DNA from: Caldifarciminota bacterium
Lineage (GTDB): Bacteria; Hydrothermota; 32-111; QNBC01
Assembly: GCA_023132105.1 (NCBI GenBank)
Contig: JAGLYS010000157.1
Coordinates: 1 to 7,637, forward strand
Length of the DNA: 7,637 bases
Reading direction: 5' to 3'
In this document: piece by piece, positions 7,619-7,637 of the stretch
How the letters are laid out: each line of letters starts with the position of its first letter
Position numbering within the stretch: position 1 is the first letter of the stretch
Notes under the pieces: model-generated
Databases searched by the model: none
What the model was told of the DNA's origin: nothing
The model's input: only the letters and a program-made list of their open reading frames with translations
Position numbers and translations under genes: made by a program

Positions 7619-7621
7619 ATA

Positions 7622-7627
7622 CCCTCC
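7622..7627 (-). promoter_or_regulatory. Ribosome binding site of formate dehydrogenase
   Basis: GGAGGG on the minus strand, only 3 nt before the ATG at 7618. The spacing is short but no other in-frame start is visible, and the ferredoxin domain begins immediately, as in relatives. Confidence 0.7.
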
Positions 7628-7637
7628 ATATTGTGCT

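Overview
The window looks like a piece of an AT-rich, low-GC Gram-positive anaerobe, probably a member of the Clostridia (Bacillota). The evidence is the heavy use of A/T-ending codons, strong AGGAGG-type ribosome binding sites, and a soluble NuoG-like formate dehydrogenase of the kind found in fermenting or acetogenic clostridia. Species cannot be assigned from the sequence alone.

Layout. Two gene groups converge. On the + strand, positions 2-2482 hold the 3' part of a large signalling ATPase with a TPR tail; it is open to the left edge, so its start lies outside the window. It runs with a 26-nt overlap into mobA (2457-3071). On the - strand, reading from the right edge, come a formate dehydrogenase catalytic subunit (7618-4925), a decayed gene remnant (4915-4641), a formate/nitrite-family channel (4610-3774) and fdhD (3773-3057). 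fdhD and mobA overlap tail to tail by 15 nt. There are no RNA genes, mobile elements or CRISPR arrays. The only non-genic stretch over 300 bases is 4611-4924, and most of it is the gene remnant.

How the genes fit together. This is a compact formate module. The channel moves formate across the membrane, and the molybdenum or tungsten enzyme interconverts formate and CO2. MobA makes the guanine dinucleotide form of the cofactor, and FdhD is the family that delivers sulfur to the metal for formate dehydrogenases. The enzyme uses Cys355 where many relatives have selenocysteine. Its N-terminal iron-sulfur domains predict electron exchange with a NAD(P)- or ferredoxin-linked partner, but no such partner gene is intact here.

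Most interesting points. (1) The gap between the dehydrogenase and the channel holds an apparently unannotated pseudogene of a thioredoxin-like [2Fe-2S] ferredoxin domain, as found in HydB/NuoF-type diaphorase subunits. Restoring one T near 4806 rejoins a 91-residue reading frame, yet all four expected cluster cysteines are gone. (2) FdhD lacks the CxxC sulfur-transfer motif and has an altered GRHN motif. (3) The dehydrogenase has Tyr97 where the NuoG-type cluster normally has a His ligand. Together these suggest a formate system whose electron-transfer and maturation parts have been lost, relaxed or re-wired, while the catalytic subunit and channel remain intact.
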